From Apostichopus japonicus (taxonomy: Eukaryota; Echinodermata; Holothuroidea; Aspidochirotida; Stichopodidae), in assembly GCF_037975245.1 (NCBI RefSeq), contig NC_092568.1:18621001-18685000 (forward strand): a stretch of 64,000 bases of DNA, in the 5' to 3' direction. Below the pieces are notes generated by a model. It ran no database searches. It saw only the letters and a list, made by a program, of their open reading frames with translations, and was not told the DNA's origin. The position numbers and the translations under genes were made by a program. Shown here one piece after another: positions 34,441 through 47,560 of this stretch (position 1 is its first letter; each line of letters starts with the position of its first letter).

Positions 34441-36855
34441 TGGCACTTCTCGGGCTTGAAATGACCAACCAGATGTACACTTCTGCCTGAGAACCAAGAA
34501 TTTCCCAATAGTTTTTTTCATCCATAACCTTTTTGAAGATGTCACCAGTCACACATCATGTTCGACCTCACCGAATCTCCTGTGGATCATTGCTTTTTGT
34601 AGGTGATTCTACGTCGCGGCCCACAATACCCGTAAGCCCCACTTTTCAAGGTTTTAAGCCCATTATTTGTTCAGAATTTGAAAATTCACAAATTCTCGTG
34701 AATAAATTCACTTCAAAACATACCCATAATGTTGCACAAACTTTCATCTGTGGACAACCAATACAGGAAAACCTTCAACCCCTAACAGACCGGTAAAAAT
34801 TGCAAGGAGGGAATAATGATGAAGAATGGTGGTCAGGGAATTTTCGAAAATTCAGACACAGTTAATTTATTGATGTACATCTATTAAAACCTCTTATAAC
34901 GGCTACTAAAAAACTTCGTTGAAGGAAATGAAAAAATATCAGATATTTCCGAAACCGAACACTACACATATCTACATTTGGAGGCTGTTCATCCCGGAGT
35001 GCCATTTTCATGCTCACTGATATGATGTGATATCTGCTGTTTGCTTTAAAATTTCGAATAGTTGAAAGGAGACTGAAATAAGTAACTATTATCTGTTTAT
35101 AGTGTAATGCTCCACCCGGGTGTAACGATGAGCCTGGCGGGCTCCTGGCCCAAAGGGGCCCCTATCAGGAGGTCTAAGCAAGGGCGTCCTCAGAAATGTT
35201 TACAAGGGGGGGGGGGGGGAGTCAGTAGGTCATAAAGGTGTAACACACTACTTGATACTATCTAAGCGGAGCGCCACCATCGGTTGGCGCGGAGCGCACA
35301 ACGATTTGTTTGCCAAAAAATACTCCTAGATCGTCGGAAAAGACACTTCCCGTTCAAGTTGCATTTACACATCGGTTATTTTGAGATCTCATGTCTTAGG
35401 ATTTTGACTTTCAATAATTTCAGTAATGCATTATGGGTCCGTATGCAATGAACATAACTAGAGAACTGTCGGTTGGGGGAAATCATTGAAATGTCAAATG
35501 CTTAACTTTTTTTTTAATTTGTGATTTTCCAGGGGGAGTGGGCAAGTGCCCCTCTATACTGTATGGAGTAAAATGGAGACTACTGTACAAATACAGTAAT
35601 CAAACCTATAGCATAAACCTAATTTCGGCTGAAACTTTGTCTCCATCTAAGCCTAATTTCCCGTGCTTTTTTACTTACCAGATACACCGAAGGCATCTTT
35701 ATTCTTACCTTTTATATTATATTTATATGCAAGCCATGCCTTCTTTTTCAAATGAACGCAGTTTCAAGTCTGTTGGGTGGTGGGTTATTGTTTTAGAATT
35801 CTTCAAAAAATCATATGTCCCGATGTTGTACTCAGTACAACATTGGCTGGAATTGGGTTTTAAATAATATACTTCGTTTTCGATTATAATAATAAATAAC
35901 ATAACTAGCTCGACACAGACATTAATACCCAATGAGCCCATGATCATGATGTCCGTATTCCGTATCACGTGAAAATATGTATATTGTCTTGTTCAGTCTT
36001 TGCATGAGTTTTTCTTTCCCAGTAAGAGGTAAGAGGTATACCCTTTTTCTGTGCTTCAGTATAGCGGGGCCCCCTTTTGGTCGGGGCCACCTGGTTAGCA
36101 CGGTCTGAGCCCATAGGAGTTAGGCTACTTTGCCCCACATTCTTTTCATTTCGAAAGACGCACAGTTTCAAGTTCATTACACACTGAAGGCTTCGATTCT
36201 TTATCTGCCTTCAGTTAAGGGAAGATCTTAGGATTTTCATCCCTATCGCTAGATATTGCTAGATATCCATACAGTACAGTGCCCTTGGGATTTCTTGGAT
36301 TTTTCGGGGCCTGATCTTGGGAAATTGCAAAGTCGGAAGTGGTCACACTCTATGTAGGTCAGTTGCACGACCTCTAGACGTCACTAATATACCTGATCAC
36401 TTGTTATCGATGAAGTGGTGTGTTGTCGGATTTTGTCAAGGTCTTGGTACTACAGGCGAAGGTCATTAATTAAGTTTCGTAACTCATAGGGAAGCGATTA
36501 GAGGGGTGGGCGTATGTTTGTGGGCGCGCGTTTTCATGCAGATGGGAACAATCTCAAGAAGTGATGGGTTCGTCATGTTCCCCGACGACTCGGTCGAGTT
36601 CGAGACCAGCCACAGTTGGTTTCATAGCACAATTGTACAATTTAAGGCGTCCATACACACACACACTCGTTATCATATATAGTACAGGTATATATATAGA
36701 TATCTACATTAGTGAGAGAGGAAAAATGGAAACGTCAAAATTGGAGTTGGTCGGTGTAAGGGGAAGGGTGAGGCGCACACCCCCTCCGTAATCCTCGATT
36801 CGTCACTGGCTACCCTGTGTATATAATAGTGATCAGCGCTGTAATTATGACTGTT
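34441..36855. other. Spacer with dispersed-repeat fragments, no gene recognised
   Basis: Contains another TATCTAAGCGGAGCGCCACC copy (about 35268-35287), a G tract and unplaced ORFs without family motifs. Confidence 0.5.
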
Positions 36856-36859
36856 CCTC

Positions 36860-37065
36860 TTCTCTACCCGGTATCCTGGCGTTTATCTTCTACTCCCTCC
36901 TTTTCTCCTTTTTCTCTCTTTCTTCTTTTTCTTTTCCCTTCCTTCCTCTCCTTCCTCCTCTTTTTTTCTCCCTCTTTTTTCCATTTTTTCTTCTCTTTTT
37001 TTCTCTCCTCTTTTTCTTACCCGGGGGGCGCGCGCCCCCAACGCCCTCCCCTGGATACGCGCCTG
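36860..37065. mobile_element. Truncated copy of CT-rich TIR element
   Basis: The CT-rich core and right end CCTGGATACGCGCCTG match 29140-29324; the left end is missing. Confidence 0.65.
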
Positions 37066-37439
37066 TTAACCCATCCGCATACAATACGGTTAACGCAGGA
37101 TTCAGGGCGTCCACTCACATGGAATACATGTGTTTTGTTATTGGCTAAGATTTACCACATTAAACATCACATTGGTGCATTTTTGTGAAAAAGTAAAGCA
37201 ATGAGCTCACTTCTTGATTGTTTTGGAGAGTACAAACAACTTAGCAATGCACCTTCTGACATGGCGTCGTTCCTATTTTTCTTGTCTGCAGTTTTCCGTC
37301 ATTTTGGCAAACGTCTATCATGATCTCAGTGTATATTAATATTATACCATTCACTGATAGTGAAGAACAACTGCTAGCCTAGCCCCTATCCCTTCCCTGC
37401 CATGGTTTAAAACTTAGTTTCTGTTCTGTGTGCTTAAAA

Positions 37440-37710
37440 ATGGGTGTCGCAAAGCCTCCCAAGCCGTAAGGCCGATGGACTTCACACTTGACGGGGAGCG
37501 ATTTTCTTCCAAGCGCGGTAAAGGCTTATGCATACTGACCCCAGCTAATGGGAGCGAGGTATGCAAATCTTACCTTTACCGCGTTGGGAGACAAAAACGC
37601 TGACGGGGATGTGTCTGCTACGGAAGCTTAAAAGTGCCATCAACATAAGAAAACTTTGCCCCAATAAGTCAACATTTTCAGTAAATTTTTAGATAACAAG
37701 ATAATATCTT
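37440..37710. repeat. Dispersed repeat with internal hairpin
   Basis: The right part (AAAGTGCCATCAACATAAG to AATTTTTAGATAACAAG) recurs inverted at 45345-45435. The left part has a GCGCGGTAAAGG / CCTTTACCGCG imperfect hairpin. Confidence 0.6.
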
Positions 37711-37779
37711 ATCAAAAATCTGAAAATGTTGGATTGCTCTGTCGCTTTAACTATGCAATTGAACTTATTTCTGCAAATT

Positions 37780-37945
37780 CTCTGTACGAAAGTTCATCAC
37801 TACATAAAAAACAATCAATCTAATAACAATGATCTGCTACAAGAAAAGAAAACAGGTCATTTCAAGACATTGGAGACATTAGAGTATTGTACATTCCCAC
37901 AATATTTTAACCGTGAAAAAAAGCACACACACACGCACGCACGCA

Positions 37946-37982
<37 letters not shown>

Positions 37983-38665
37983 ACAGATATATATATATTA
38001 ATATATATATTTATATAATATATTATATTAATATTACAACAGACTCTACATACAATTACACCTGTTCCTGTGAGGTGGAGCAACCATCAATGCAACCTAA
38101 AGAGATGGAACCTCTCGCAGTGCCAGTTGATGAGGGAGAAGAGTTTGCCAAGGTCATTGAGACTGGAACACCAAAGTTAAGATATTTACAAAAGTGTAAA
38201 TTTTTCGGGTTTATTAGCAAAATATCACAAACTTTCACAGCTTTGTTACTGATTCCTTGCCCGAAGGTAAAAGGAATTTATGCAATGGCGATTGCGTGCC
38301 GTGTGTGTGTGTGTGCTTTTTTTGACGGTTAAAATTTTGTGGGAATGTACAATACTCCAATTGGGCATGGTATCTTTATGCCTTCATGTAGTTAAGCTCT
38401 ACGTGTACTTTCAGTTTGCAGTAACTATGCATTGAAAAAAAAAAAACGTTTTCCTTCAAATGTTGTTGCTATTTTTGATTAGTTCTATGAAACTGTTTCA
38501 TCTCCTTAAGGTATTACAGAGAGGGGTCTTTGCTCAATTACATTCCGTTCATTTTGATTGCCATTCAGATTTTTGAAATGGCCTGTTTTATTTTCTTGTA
38601 GCAGATGATTGTTATCAGATTGTTTGTCTTTATGTAGTGATGAACTTTCGTACAGATGCGACATG
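37780..38665. repeat. Local inverted repeat flanking an AT/CA microsatellite and candidate exons
   Basis: 37780-37940 is the interrupted reverse complement of 38300-38665 (CTGTACGAAAGTTCATCACT, TAACCGTGAAAAAAAGCACA). Loop contains (TA)n and candidate exon A. Confidence 0.8.
37948..38035. repeat. CA then TA microsatellite
   Basis: CACACACACGCACG followed by (TA)n, in the loop of the 37780-38665 inverted repeat. Confidence 0.9.
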
Positions 38666-38777
38666 GTTGCAAGAAGACCCAGGAAGTTTAAGTACCTTCT
38701 TATAAACTTTAATGAAGCAGTCCGAACAGTAATGGAACATTCCAAGTGCCTTCCAGTTGAGACCATTCCTACCGAAG
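38043..38777 (+). CDS. Possible two-exon fragment of an unrecognised gene
   Basis: Candidate exon A 38043-38193 (acceptor AACAG; donor AAAA|GTGTAA, phase 2) and exon B 38638-38777 (acceptor TATGTAG; donor GAAG|GTAGTC, phase 1). Phase 2 meets phase 2, so they join in frame. Exon A is protein-like and acidic (EPLAVPVDEGEEFAKVIET); exon B has RRPRKFKYLLINFNEAV. I do not recognise the family. No start, no further exons and no copy on the other arm were seen, so it may be a captured gene fragment or chance. Confidence 0.3.
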
Positions 38778-38861
38778 GTAGTCTGTTTCTTATATATTAC
38801 TCGTCGAGCTCTTTTGAGATTATTTGTTTTATTTCATTTAGTTTAATTCACCTTCAAAGGA

Positions 38862-39990
38862 GAGATGGTGTGCAAATAGGGAGGAATGGAGGTGACACAA
38901 AGCAGTTAAGAATATATGTGTTTAAATCTGGATGTTTCTCCGTGCGAGCAGACGGTTCAGTATGCTTAACTTGCTCCTCTTCTAGCTCATAGTCTTAACT
39001 GTCATGATATAGAAATGGGCATGCACCCTGACAGACCAAGCCCTCAGATATCAACGTGGGGGTATGATATGTCAGTTGACAACTTCTAGCTATACTTTAG
39101 CGGACCCTAAACGTGACGGACTTAGTGTGTAAGATAATGGAACGATTACTTCTAATACGACACCTACAACAGCTATAAAATGGAAAGCTCCTGATTAAAA
39201 CCCTAAGAGGGCTGCCAACCGTGACTGAAAGAAACACCGTCGCGTTCTGACTTGACAGGGATGATAAAAGGCCAGTCTCTTAACATTAGCAATTCCGTTA
39301 GATTTTTTACAGTTTTTCTGATCATAAAATAGTTACAATACTACGGTGGTTTAATAGGGGCATAGGAAAGGAAACATTTCTGCTCAAATCTGAACATTTG
39401 GACTCTTTGTCTCTACATTTGGACTTTTGTTTTTTGATCTTTTAAAGTCCAAATTTTGAAGGAATAAAAAGAGGCAATACTTTGAGATGAAAAGTCAACA
39501 TTGTGAGATTTTGGGACACTGTTTTTCTTTCCTATGTCCCTGTTAAGCCACCGTACAATGCTGACATATTGTGCACACAAAATTAAACTGCCGCATGCAA
39601 CCAACACAGAAGTCTTCTGCTGTACACATGTAAGTAAAGGTTTAGTAGCTACAGCGTGATAGTCTTACGTCTATCTTGTCCGTGCGCGCATGCAAAGAGC
39701 GATACAAGAGCGCTCACAAGAATATCAGCACAAAATCAGAAGCGCGCGCTCCGAAATATTTTTTTGCATTGCATGCTGTACGTACAGAATACCTCCGTGC
39801 GCGCGTGTGCGTTGATCTATATACGAGTGTTTACTTTACCGTCATACACAGTGGTTTGTCAATGGAAAATATTTGTTGTCATTTTGCAGGCGTTCATATC
39901 AACACGTACTGTACTTTACTGGGCAGTTCTCTCTCCATTGCAAGCAGTGTAGTTTAGACGTTGGATATATCTTGACGTCGTTCTTCGCCT
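38862..39990. repeat. Direct repeat, proximal copy
   Basis: Shares 38862-39030 and 39400-39990 with 42168-42940 in the same orientation. Its 38880-39265 part is also the inverted partner of 27470-27840. Confidence 0.85.
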
Positions 39991-42060
39991 TAAGTAGTTC
40001 GAACGACTACAATGACGGCCCGGGGTTGCAGAGAAGAAAAGGACGACATTTGAAGACATAGTAAACATAACGTGATCACGGTATAGTGATATTTTACATT
40101 ATCTGAAGTTGTCTTTCTGCATGTTATGTCTGTCTGTGAAGTCTAGGCCTATCAGTATATGCCTTACTTTTGACTTCAGTCTTAATCACAACGAGAACAG
40201 TGTTACGTCATGGAAATGAACCTATTAGCCACTGAGGCATTTTGACGGCACTTAATGCTTTCTGGGATCAGTATAGAAAAGTCTGTAGGAGAGTTAAAAT
40301 ATGTTCGGTCGGGATTGCGCCAGTAATATGTCGGTTACTACTTGTAGGTGCCAGACGTGGCACGAGAAGTTGAGAGCGCCATCGATGGCCATCTTCTACC
40401 TGTCATCTACCCATTAGCGGCAGGGCTATTATTCAATGAAAGCGTCGAGAAAATATACTGTGGAGAGGAGATGAAGAAATGTATGCACTGTATGCCTAAA
40501 AAGTCAATATAGGCCATCCCTTCTTTTATCTTTTTTTTTCTTTTGACTTTGCTACCTTTTGCTATAAATACCACCTTCTGTATTTCCGCGATGTTACCAT
40601 AGCAACGGAGCGTTAGATTCGAAACGGAGCTATTTTTAAACGAATATACAAGTCCCATGGAATTATCGTGAATTTCATATTTGTTTTGGTCATAATACGT
40701 TAAATACAGAGCAAAAGCTAGATAGATTTATTCGACAATGAGTAAAGTTTACCAGTAGAAAGTCCTAGTATGTCATAATTGAATCCTCCATGCAACTAGG
40801 TTTTATTCTCGGCTATGTCTGCTGTATCCGCATTATCTGCTTTGTGTACCGTCATGAATACCGCACATTTCGATTGTTTTTAATACACGGAGAGCTCGTG
40901 GCATTGTTTATGACGTTACCGTACCTCTTTGTATCAAGCTGTCTTTCAAACGCCTGCCTCAGTAAATCAGCATTTAAGAAATGTGAAGTTGTTCTAACAG
41001 GAGCATAGCTGTTTCCACACCTAACGGTTTATAATGTAAAGGCTAAGTAATGACACAACATTTCCGAAGAACAAATATAATCAAACTTGTCAGAAAAGAT
41101 GTCGCGGTGGCCTTACACTGTACAAAAGAAGCATTTCTTTTGCAGGTACAGTTTTCGACCTTATGTATACTTTCATTAAAATTTCCAGTGAAAGGCGACG
41201 AGCGAGACAGAGAGCAAATTTACTACCCTGGTCTTAAGTTCCGATCGGTTTCTATTGACAAGTTGTGCAAAATATTGCAATGACCTACTGTGTTTACGCG
41301 AAACAAAATACCAAATAGAAACACCCCCCCCCCCCACAAAAAAAACAGACAATCAAACAAAGCGAAACAAACTTAAAACACCATGCATAGACATGCAGAT
41401 ATTAACAACAACCCAATAAATAAATAATAATAATAACAAAATAAAATAGTGCTTCGGCGGGGAATCGAACCTAGGCAGACATGAGCATAAAGTTAATCTG
41501 AAATAAATTGTGATTACTTAGCGAGAAAAAGATGAATGAAAAAGGCAGTAATTAATTTGAATTATTGTATTATAAAATTGAAGACAGAAAGCTAAAATTA
41601 ACAAGAGATTACGCCTCATCGAGGCCATGGTTTCACTGAACGTTTGAACATCAACCCAGTCCGAATCGACGTGAGCCCTCCATTGCAAGTCAGCTAGCCC
41701 ACTTCTGGCCCGAAGGCCGGACTCTCAACGTAATCTCCCGCATGCTTTGCGAACTAAGGGAGGATATGGAATTGGGATCCTAGGCCCGTATAAAAATTCC
41801 ACCTTGGCGATGCCATTGTAAACAAAGCAGTGTCTGTCATCCGATCGGCGCGATTCACACAGCCTGACAACAAACACCGACGCGCAGTGCTGTCTTCCTA
41901 CCGTTCAGGCCACCACGCCAGCCTGGTGATTCTTGGGTCGAAATAATACTCAGAGTTCCAGATTGTTCCAAAACAATGTGATATGAATGCATAAAGATAC
42001 CATGCCCCAATTGGAGTATTATACATTCGCACAAAAGTTTAACCGTGAAAAAAAGGTAAC
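39991..42060. other. Spacer, no gene recognised
   Basis: Only a tRNA T-arm-like fragment (about 41453-41475, minus) and short ORFs without motifs. Confidence 0.5.
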
Positions 42061-42167
42061 ATAAAGGCACACACACACACACAGGACGTAAAATGACCTA
42101 ACGCAGTGCTTGTTTAGGCATATTTTCAGTCACCACGATCGTTTTGAATGCCTTAATGTGGAAGCGC

Positions 42168-42940
42168 ATAAATCAAAGAAGAGATGGTGTGCAAATAAGG
42201 AGGATTGGGGGTGACACAGAGCAGTTAAGAAATTCTGTGTTTAAATCTGGATGTTTCTCCGTGCGAGCAGACGGTTCAGTATGCTTAACTTGCTCCTCTT
42301 CTAGCTCAAAGTCTTAACTGTCATGATATAGAAATGGGCATGCATGTCTCTATATTTGGAATTTTGTTTTTTGATCTTTTAAAGTCCAAATTTTTAAGGA
42401 ATATAAAGAGGCAATATTTTGAGATGAAAAGTCAACATTGTGAGATTTGGGGACACTGTTTTTCTTTCCTATGTCCCTGTTAAGCCACGTGACGGTACAA
42501 TGCTGACATATCGTGCACACAAAATTTAACTTCTGTATGCAACCAACACAGTAGTCTACTGCTGTACACATGTAAGTAAAGGTTTAGTAGCTACAGCGTG
42601 GTAGTCTGACGTCTGTCTTGTCCGTTCGCGCATGCAAACAGTGATACAAGAGCGCTCACAAGAATATCAGCACAAAATCAAAAGCGCGCGCTCCGAAATA
42701 TTTTTTGGCATTGCATGCTGTACGTACAGAATACCCCGTGCGTGTGCGTTGATCTATACCGTCATACACAATGGTTTGTCAATGGAAAATATTTGTCAAT
42801 TTGTAGGCGTTCATTTCAACACGTACCGGTACTGTACTGGGCAGTTCTCTCTTCATTGCACATTCAGTGTAGTCTAGACGTTGGATATATCTTAACATCG
42901 TTTTTCGACTTAATTTAGTTGTTCGAACGACTCTAATGAC
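42168..42940. repeat. Direct repeat, distal copy
   Basis: Copy of 38862-39990 lacking about 380 bp corresponding to 39032-39412. Confidence 0.85.
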
Positions 42941-43567
42941 GGAATATTTTGACACTTTTAATTTGACTCCACAAGACAATGTCTTTGTAGCCTTTTTTAA
43001 TATAATAGAATATAATGGAATAGATTATATAGGCATCTGTAATAGATAGGAAGTTGGATGTTTAATTGCTGAGAAATGCGACCTCAAAGTCAAGAAAATG
43101 CCAAATTGCCACGATGGCGACAAATCGCGGAATTTCAAAGTATGATAAATCGGCCAATTGTGAAGCAATGTGCTTATATCATAGTGTTCCAATCATACCA
43201 AACATTTAGGAATTTTTGGAGAGGGTGCAGCAAAAGCCATCTATGATTTGACACGGAATGACCCTTACTCGATCTTTTCTTTATATTGTATACATTAACA
43301 CAACGTGCCAGCGTTTAACCTATACCAGAAATGTTTCATGGCGTCCTTATTAGTAAATCGAAGGGGGTCTCATTTCCCAATTTTGCTATTTTAATTAAAA
43401 AAAAAAGTGGAGTACACTTCTCTATTTTGTGACTACCAATTTCCCTTTTGTTATATAAAAAGTGCCATCATATTGCAATATTAAGTAACTTTTAATAAAT
43501 ATTTAATTAAGGAGTGCCGTGCAGTTCAACTATTAAGAAAAATGTAGCGAAAATGACATATTGTTGA

Positions 43568-43655
43568 TTGTATGCGTGTATGTATGTATGTATGTATGTA
43601 TGTATGTATGTATGTATGTATGTATGTATGTATGTATGTATGTATGTATGTATTT
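43568..43655. repeat. (TATG)n microsatellite
   Basis: About 22 tandem TATG units; absent from the equivalent place on the left side. Confidence 0.95.
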
Positions 43656-44045
43656 TAGATCCTTCTGCAAGCGGGAACTCGCGAAGAAGCCTCAATGGCT
43701 TATCAAAGCCGCAAGCTGACCGAAGTCAGTCTCTTACATTCATATTTAACGTCCATGATAATGAATTGTCAATTTTCAACAACTCTGTAACTGGACGACA
43801 TACATCGATCTTGGAGTGACTCGAACTGGGAACTTATGATGGAAGGCACCGGCGTAGAAGACCTTCTGATTTTGTAGCATTTCTGGCTAAACAATTCATA
43901 GAGGATCCATTTTGTTGGAAGCTGAGGTATAGCTTTGTAGTTTGCCGGCTCCTCAAATCAAAAGTCACATTTCCCTAGTCCCCCCCCCCCCTCGTAGTTG
44001 TGTGCCCCAAAGTCCTAGATTGAGAACCTACGCCCCTGACAAACA
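43655..44045. mobile_element. tRNA-derived SINE-like repeat (arm R inner region)
   Basis: Inverted partner of 26040-26430, abutting a TATG microsatellite at 43568-43655. Confidence 0.55.
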
Positions 44046-44924
44046 TGGCATTATCTATATCATGTATCATATCCGTGCTGCGGCCGAATGGATAGAGGTG
44101 GTGGCATTTGAAGCAATGAGGCTTAGCCAATCAGGAGGTTCATAGTAAGGTGGGGTTTTCTTCAACCAAGAGCAGTCTACTGTTTTCCCATCTAAATGAC
44201 TTTCTAAATTGTAAAGATTCCAACTTTGAGTTAAAATATTGAATTGGAAGCCAGGGCCGACGTGTAAGTTGTAAGTCCTAAGCCCTTGTGGGTTTCTTCC
44301 ACATTTTTGGTCGCTTAAGTACCGTAAAAATAACTGCTGATTATAATTATTATATATCAGTATATATAAACACTCACTAAGAAGATTTACTAGTACGAAA
44401 ATTTATGTATGTCGACACAGGTTTTATCGAAATTCCGATTGGCAAAGTAATAACCGGCATATCTGTGATCGATGGACATCCATTCCACAATAAAATGTTG
44501 ATAACTTGACAAAAAATAATGTTGGTGTAAATTACCGAGCTAATTCATGAAAAACATGTATTAGTTTTAATAAACAAGTATAGTACGTCATCTATTGGTT
44601 ATATATAACATAATCAACATGCACAAAAAGTGAAGCAAAGGCATATATATGCAGCTTTCGTTGTTTATCTTTTTGACGGCACCTGGACGAACCAGCAGGA
44701 GTTTGATACCGACCTGTGCAATCTGTACCTGTAGTAGCTACTAGCCTACACGTCTACTACAGTCGATACGTTTATATTGCTATAATTCTCGTTCATGTGT
44801 GACATGATGTAATAGAAATTTGCTGATTGTTTGCTGATTGCAATAGTGCTACGTAACGCCTCAAGATCGCAATAATTCACTGGGTATGGCCTTACCATAA
44901 CTGTGTATTAATAAAGGTTTAGCC

Positions 44925-44985
44925 TCTGAAGAAGATCCTGCTAGGATCGAAACGTCAGGCCAACTTACTTTTACACATTTTCTTA
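44925..44985. repeat. Penelope-like tail motif
   Basis: CTCTGAAGAAGATCCTGC with TAGGATCGAAACGTCAGGCC, identical to the motif in the retroposon at 1758-2012 (opposite strand). Confidence 0.6.
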
Positions 44986-45520
44986 CACAGGCTCTCTAGT
45001 GGATAAGCAGTTTGCTAACAGTTTTATTTTGATATTTATAATGGTGACATCATAGTTGCCATCGTTTCGATGAACTTACCGTAAAGAGTACAAAAGTGGA
45101 GCCGTACGTACAGAAAACCTCTGTGAGACAGGGCAATACTGTATTCAACATTTTCAGTTCACTGAGCCGCATCGTGATCATCCATGCAGGAGGCAACTCT
45201 CAACTTTTAACCCGGCCATACATAGTGATTAATATTGAATGTACAATCACACATTTGAGTAGTAAGAAGGAAATATCATTAAGCTAACAATGAGTACGAG
45301 CCTGCAGCTACAGTTCCGCATTCCACGGCCTATCTGCGCGTCAGTTGGTAAGGTATTGTCTTATTATGTAAAAAATTTACTGAAAATGTTGACTTATCGG
45401 GGCAAAGTTTTCTTATGTTGACGGCACTTTTAAGCTTGCATTCTCAGGTATAATAGGACACGAATAAACAGTTCTGCTCCGGGAAAGGGAAGTACTTCGG
45501 CAGCTCCTCGCAAAACCGTG

Positions 45521-45602
45521 ACAGTGGTTAAAACCTGTTTCAGCACGGCAGAATTGAAAAAAAGGTAAATACTGCGTCGTCGTTGTCCAGCAATTTAGCC
45601 AG
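45521..45602 (+). other. cpRAS copy R, exon 1 (5' UTR), start uncertain
   Basis: Mirror of 24039-24120 with donor CAG|GTAATG at 45603. Upstream sequence (45480-45520) is shared with arm L and lacks the 685 bp MITE, so this is the undisturbed promoter-proximal arrangement. Confidence 0.5.
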
Positions 45603-46305
45603 GTAATGTAAGAATAAGTTAGGTTACTATATGCATATATGGTTGTTTACAGTAACCTAGGCTTACATGTGGGCTTGGTTACGTACCGTAATTTATTTAT
45701 CGTATTTGCACACCGTAGCTCAGTAGTTCTTTACTATCCATGTTATTCTCCTTCAAGTTCAAGTTGAACTTTAGTTTGGACACATACTGTATTGTTATAC
45801 TATGTGTTATCCTAAGTTTGTCACTGTAGAAATCGTTTTAGAGCCTATACCCATTTCTCATAGATTGAAATGGATCCTCTTAGTGTGCAGGGAATTATGT
45901 TAGTGTTCACATTTTTCATTGCAGTTCTGAAGTCTCTGAATTGTGTCTCTTATCAGATTATTTCTGTGTGCAAAACTGCTATCCTAGTTCTATAGATCTC
46001 CTTGCTCCTTCCTGTATAGCAAACTGCCCATTGTGCATTTAATCGTTCATTGCAATACCGAATAAATTATTTCATGGTATACACCAGTCCATTAATTCAT
46101 ATTAATCAGTGAACAGATCTATTGCAACATTTGCCTAAGGTTGCAAGTTTAGCCAACCATTTTAAGCAGCTTCATATTTGTGTTTCCTGAGCATTTGAGG
46201 ATTATTTTCAAAGTTGTAAATTGGATTTAAGCGGATGGTCAATTATATTGTGTTTGTTTACTCTATATACAATCAAATATTAGAGTGCGTCACTGCGCAA
46301 CTTCA

Positions 46306-46734
46306 TCTTGGTATCCTCTTTATAACAATTTATCTTTCTCTAAACATATTGATAAGATATGCTGTAGGACCAACAGAACCCTTGGCTTCCTGAATAGGAA
46401 TTTGCGCTCTTGCCCACCAGAATTATGTGAATTGGCCTATATGTATATGCGTTGCTCTACTCTTGAATATGCAACTCAGATTTGGGACCCTTATAAGGTC
46501 TCAGACCAAGATCAAATAGAAAAGCTTCAAAAGGAGGCAGCACGTTTTGTTACTCGTGATATCCGTAGGCAATCCAGCGTCACTGAGATTTTGAAGACTT
46601 TGAAATGGGAAACCTTAAGAAAGAAGGAAAAGGGCCGGACTCATGCTTTTTATCAAGTTATTAATTGCCTAGTTACAGTCCCTAACGAGACTAATACCTT
46701 CTTGAAATCAGGGAGACGTGGCCGCTATATTTAA
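46306..46734 (+). pseudogene. Non-LTR retrotransposon ORF2 C-terminal fragment (CR1/Jockey-like)
   Basis: Open frame of about 140 codons, 5' truncated. LSFSKHIDKICCRTNRTLGF, YMRCSTLEYATQIWDPY and KLQKEAARFVTRDI match the region after the reverse transcriptase core in CR1/L2/Jockey-type elements. The catalytic YxDD part is missing, so it is a dead insertion. Confidence 0.85.
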
Positions 46735-47404
46735 ATTCCACATAATCATCGTGCTTTTCAGTATAGTTTCTATCGTAGGACTAAGACAGATTAAGAAGAG
46801 ACATAGTCTTGAAGTGTTTAAAACTAGGTTGCCCACGCATTGTTACTAGCACTGCTGCGCTGCGTACCAACACCCTCGTTGTGACACAGTAAATATTAAG
46901 GGATGGTGTTCTCTTTTATTTAGAAATTGTAAATGGCCATTACAGGAGCTGGAATGGGTGCCATAATTACATACCTACCTCCTTTTTCTAGTTCATCCTG
47001 AAGTTCTTGATTTTTGGCTTTTTCTTGCAGTCCTACATCACATATTGTGTAATAATGAAGATCTTGGACAATACATAGCAGTCCACCAAAGTACATAGAT
47101 ACACAGTATCTTGTACAACTGCTATACTTCCATTGATGTGTTTATAGATTAAATGAAGGATTGTACAGAACAGTATGGCATAGCACTGTATTTACAGTTT
47201 GTAATTTTAGACTCAAAGTTTTTTAACTGATGTACATGGTTTATATATGTACTTAGTATATTCGTTATTAGCATTTCATGATTTTATGTAGTTCTTATAT
47301 AATTACAACTTGTCAGTTTTAAGTTAAATAAAGACGCAAATGCTTTTTTTTTTTACATAATTTGCATATTTATATCTGTACTAGTATATTCAATATTAGC
47401 ATTT

Positions 47405-47415
47405 CATGTATATAT

Positions 47416-47446
<31 letters not shown>

Positions 47447-47477
47447 TTTATATACATATTTTTATATATATATATAA

Positions 47478-47508
<31 letters not shown>

Positions 47509-47518
47509 AATATATAAT

Positions 47519-47555
<37 letters not shown>

Positions 47556-47560
47556 ATGAT
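47405..47560. repeat. AT-rich microsatellite
   Basis: Imperfect (TA)n with ACATATAT and AAATATAT variants. Confidence 0.95.

Noticed and set aside
34314-37065. One 2.75 kb hAT-like element bounded by CAGGGGCGTATC and GATACGCGCCTG
   Set aside because: The flanking 8-mers do not match, and the 36860 part looks like an independent truncated copy of the 29062 element.
41450-41530. tRNA-like T-arm and acceptor (GGTTCGATTCCCCGCCGAAGC, minus strand)
   Set aside because: No D-arm, anticodon arm or matching 5' acceptor strand upstream; at most a tRNA relic.
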